A stretch of DNA of 31,007 nucleotides from VRUE01 sp035554595 (lineage in GTDB: Bacteria; Actinomycetota; Thermoleophilia; Solirubrobacterales; 70-9), in the NCBI GenBank assembly GCA_035554595.1, contig DATMIH010000212.1:1-31007 (forward strand). The letters run 5' to 3'. The notes under the pieces are model-generated. The model saw nothing but the letters and a program-made list of their open reading frames with translations, did not search any database and was not told the DNA's origin. Positions 30,249 through 31,007 of the stretch are shown here, in pieces. The translations under genes and the position numbers were made by a program. How positions within the stretch are numbered: the stretch's first letter is position 1; every line of letters begins with the position of its first letter.

Positions 30249-31007
30249 ATGGTTTTGAGTCCCGTCGGCCGGAGTCGGGGGGTGCTCTCGCTGACGTTTG
30301 ACAATCTGGGCGAGGCGGCGGAACTGGAGATGGGGGCGTTGGCGGCCGGCGCGGCGCGGGGTCGTCACGAGACCGCGGTCGCAGTGGTGCCGCGCCTGCT
30401 CGGACAACTCGAGGAGAGGGGGATCGCCGCGACGTTCTTCGTCGAGGGACTCAACGCGGAGATCTACCCAGACCTGCTGCGCGAGATCGTCGGCCGCGGC
30501 CACGAGGTCGCCTTTCATGCCTGGCGCCATGAGCAGTGGGCTGAGCTGAGCGCGACCGCGCAGGCGGCGAACCTGGCACGGGGCCTCGCGGCGTTCAGGC
30601 AGCTCGGCCTCGAGATCGCCGGCCTGCGCCCTCCGGGCGGGCAACTCGGCGAGGGCGGCATCGGTGTCCTGCGCGATGCAGGCCTGCGCTACTGCTCCCC
30701 TGCTGGCACCGGAGCAGGCTTCGAGGACGGGGTCACCCTGCTGCCCTTCCAGTGGCGCCACGTCGACGCCAGCTGCGTGCTGCCGCCGCTCGGCTCCGCC
30801 CGCGAACAGATCGCTGGCTCGCCCGACCCGATCGAGCCGGCCCGCTTCGGTGCCTGGCTCAAAGCGGAGATCGACAGGCTGGCGCGCCACGGCGGCTACA
30901 TGGCAATCGTCCTGCACCCCTTCATGTTCGGCTGGCTCGGCGAGGAGGCGCTTTCGGCCCTGCTCGACCGGGTCGCCACGGCGGCGGCTGGCGACGAGAT
31001 CTGGGTC
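30249..31007 (+). CDS. Polysaccharide deacetylase family protein (NodB fold), partial
   Basis: The first 253 codons are in the window; the gene runs off the right edge. LSLTFDNLGEA near residue 14 replaces the usual TFDDG, leaving one of the two aspartates. The other NodB motifs are present: ATFFVEGLNAE, GHEVAFHAWRHEQW with the two metal histidines, LRPPGG, and VLHPFMFG near the end. Enzymes of this group remove acetyl or formyl groups from amino sugars or act on related C-N bonds. No signal peptide is evident at this start, so a cytoplasmic substrate is possible. A TATAGAT run overlaps the ATG, and TTG 30255 or GTG 30282 are alternative starts. Confidence 0.85.
   Translation, partial: MVLSPVGRSRGVLSLTFDNLGEAAELEMGALAAGAARGRHETAVAVVPRLLGQLEERGIAATFFVEGLNAEIYPDLLREIVGRGHEVAFHAWRHEQWAELSATAQAANLARGLAAFRQLGLEIAGLRPPGGQLGEGGIGVLRDAGLRYCSPAGTGAGFEDGVTLLPFQWRHVDASCVLPPLGSAREQIAGSPDPIEPARFGAWLKAEIDRLARHGGYMAIVLHPFMFGWLGEEALSALLDRVATAAAGDEIWV

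Overview
The window is about 31 kb of very GC-rich chromosomal DNA. It most likely comes from an actinobacterium, probably of the Thermoleophilia/Solirubrobacterales type. That is an inference from several things: GC-rich codon use with TTG and GTG starts; the gene run mfd - SurA-like - eno - ftsB-like, which resembles the common actinobacterial mfd...eno-ftsB neighbourhood; a close match to the mycobacterial IlvG-type ThDP enzyme; and many start codons placed 7-9 nt after a TAnnnT hexamer, as in actinobacterial leaderless transcripts.

Layout. (1) 1-7437, minus strand: a tightly coupled surface-glycan or glycoconjugate operon. It holds a GH2-like/GT2 fusion, an ABC exporter, a GT-B/GT2 double glycosyltransferase and a partial protein carrying the same C-terminal domain; stops and starts overlap as ATGA or lie 2 nt apart. 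(2) 7438-9695: a small accessory patch on the 3' side of an initiator tRNA gene. It has an RHH/ParE-type toxin-antitoxin pair, a divergent 50-aa CxxC protein and a decayed gene with several frame changes, and both ends carry a tandem 11-bp GTACCC motif. (3) 9696-15608: tRNA-fMet, Ppx/GppA phosphatase, a structured non-coding stretch ending in a strong intrinsic terminator, an IlvG-type ThDP enzyme, tRNA-Leu(UAA), an ECF sigma factor fused to a zinc anti-sigma-like domain with a membrane segment, and an R2lox-type oxidase. (4) 15719-20255: a UPF0173 hydrolase, a small helical protein, a zinc-ribbon pseudo-rhomboid, class I fructose-bisphosphate aldolase, a secreted thermonuclease-like protein and two small lineage-type proteins. 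(5) 20372-31007: a large membrane glycosyltransferase-like protein, ftsB-like, eno, SurA-like chaperone, mfd, a membrane protein and a polysaccharide deacetylase cut by the window edge.

The most unusual feature is a set of palindromic elements. Family C (92-bp core) is present three times inside one open reading frame (20372-22786), twice in one orientation and once in the other, each time in frame and adding a roughly 30-residue hydrophilic insert to the membrane protein. Family A (two copies, same 73-bp core length, arms of 21-22 bp that pair perfectly but differ between loci) sits at gene 3' ends and overlaps stop codons. Family B (two copies, identical 52-bp core, different pairing arms) sits between genes, and one copy runs into the mfd start. 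Further single-copy long hairpins lie at 12795, 15630, 16794, 22798 and 24714. Together they suggest a genome colonised by REP/MITE-like palindromes, one family of which tolerates insertion into protein-coding DNA, as Rickettsia palindromic elements do.
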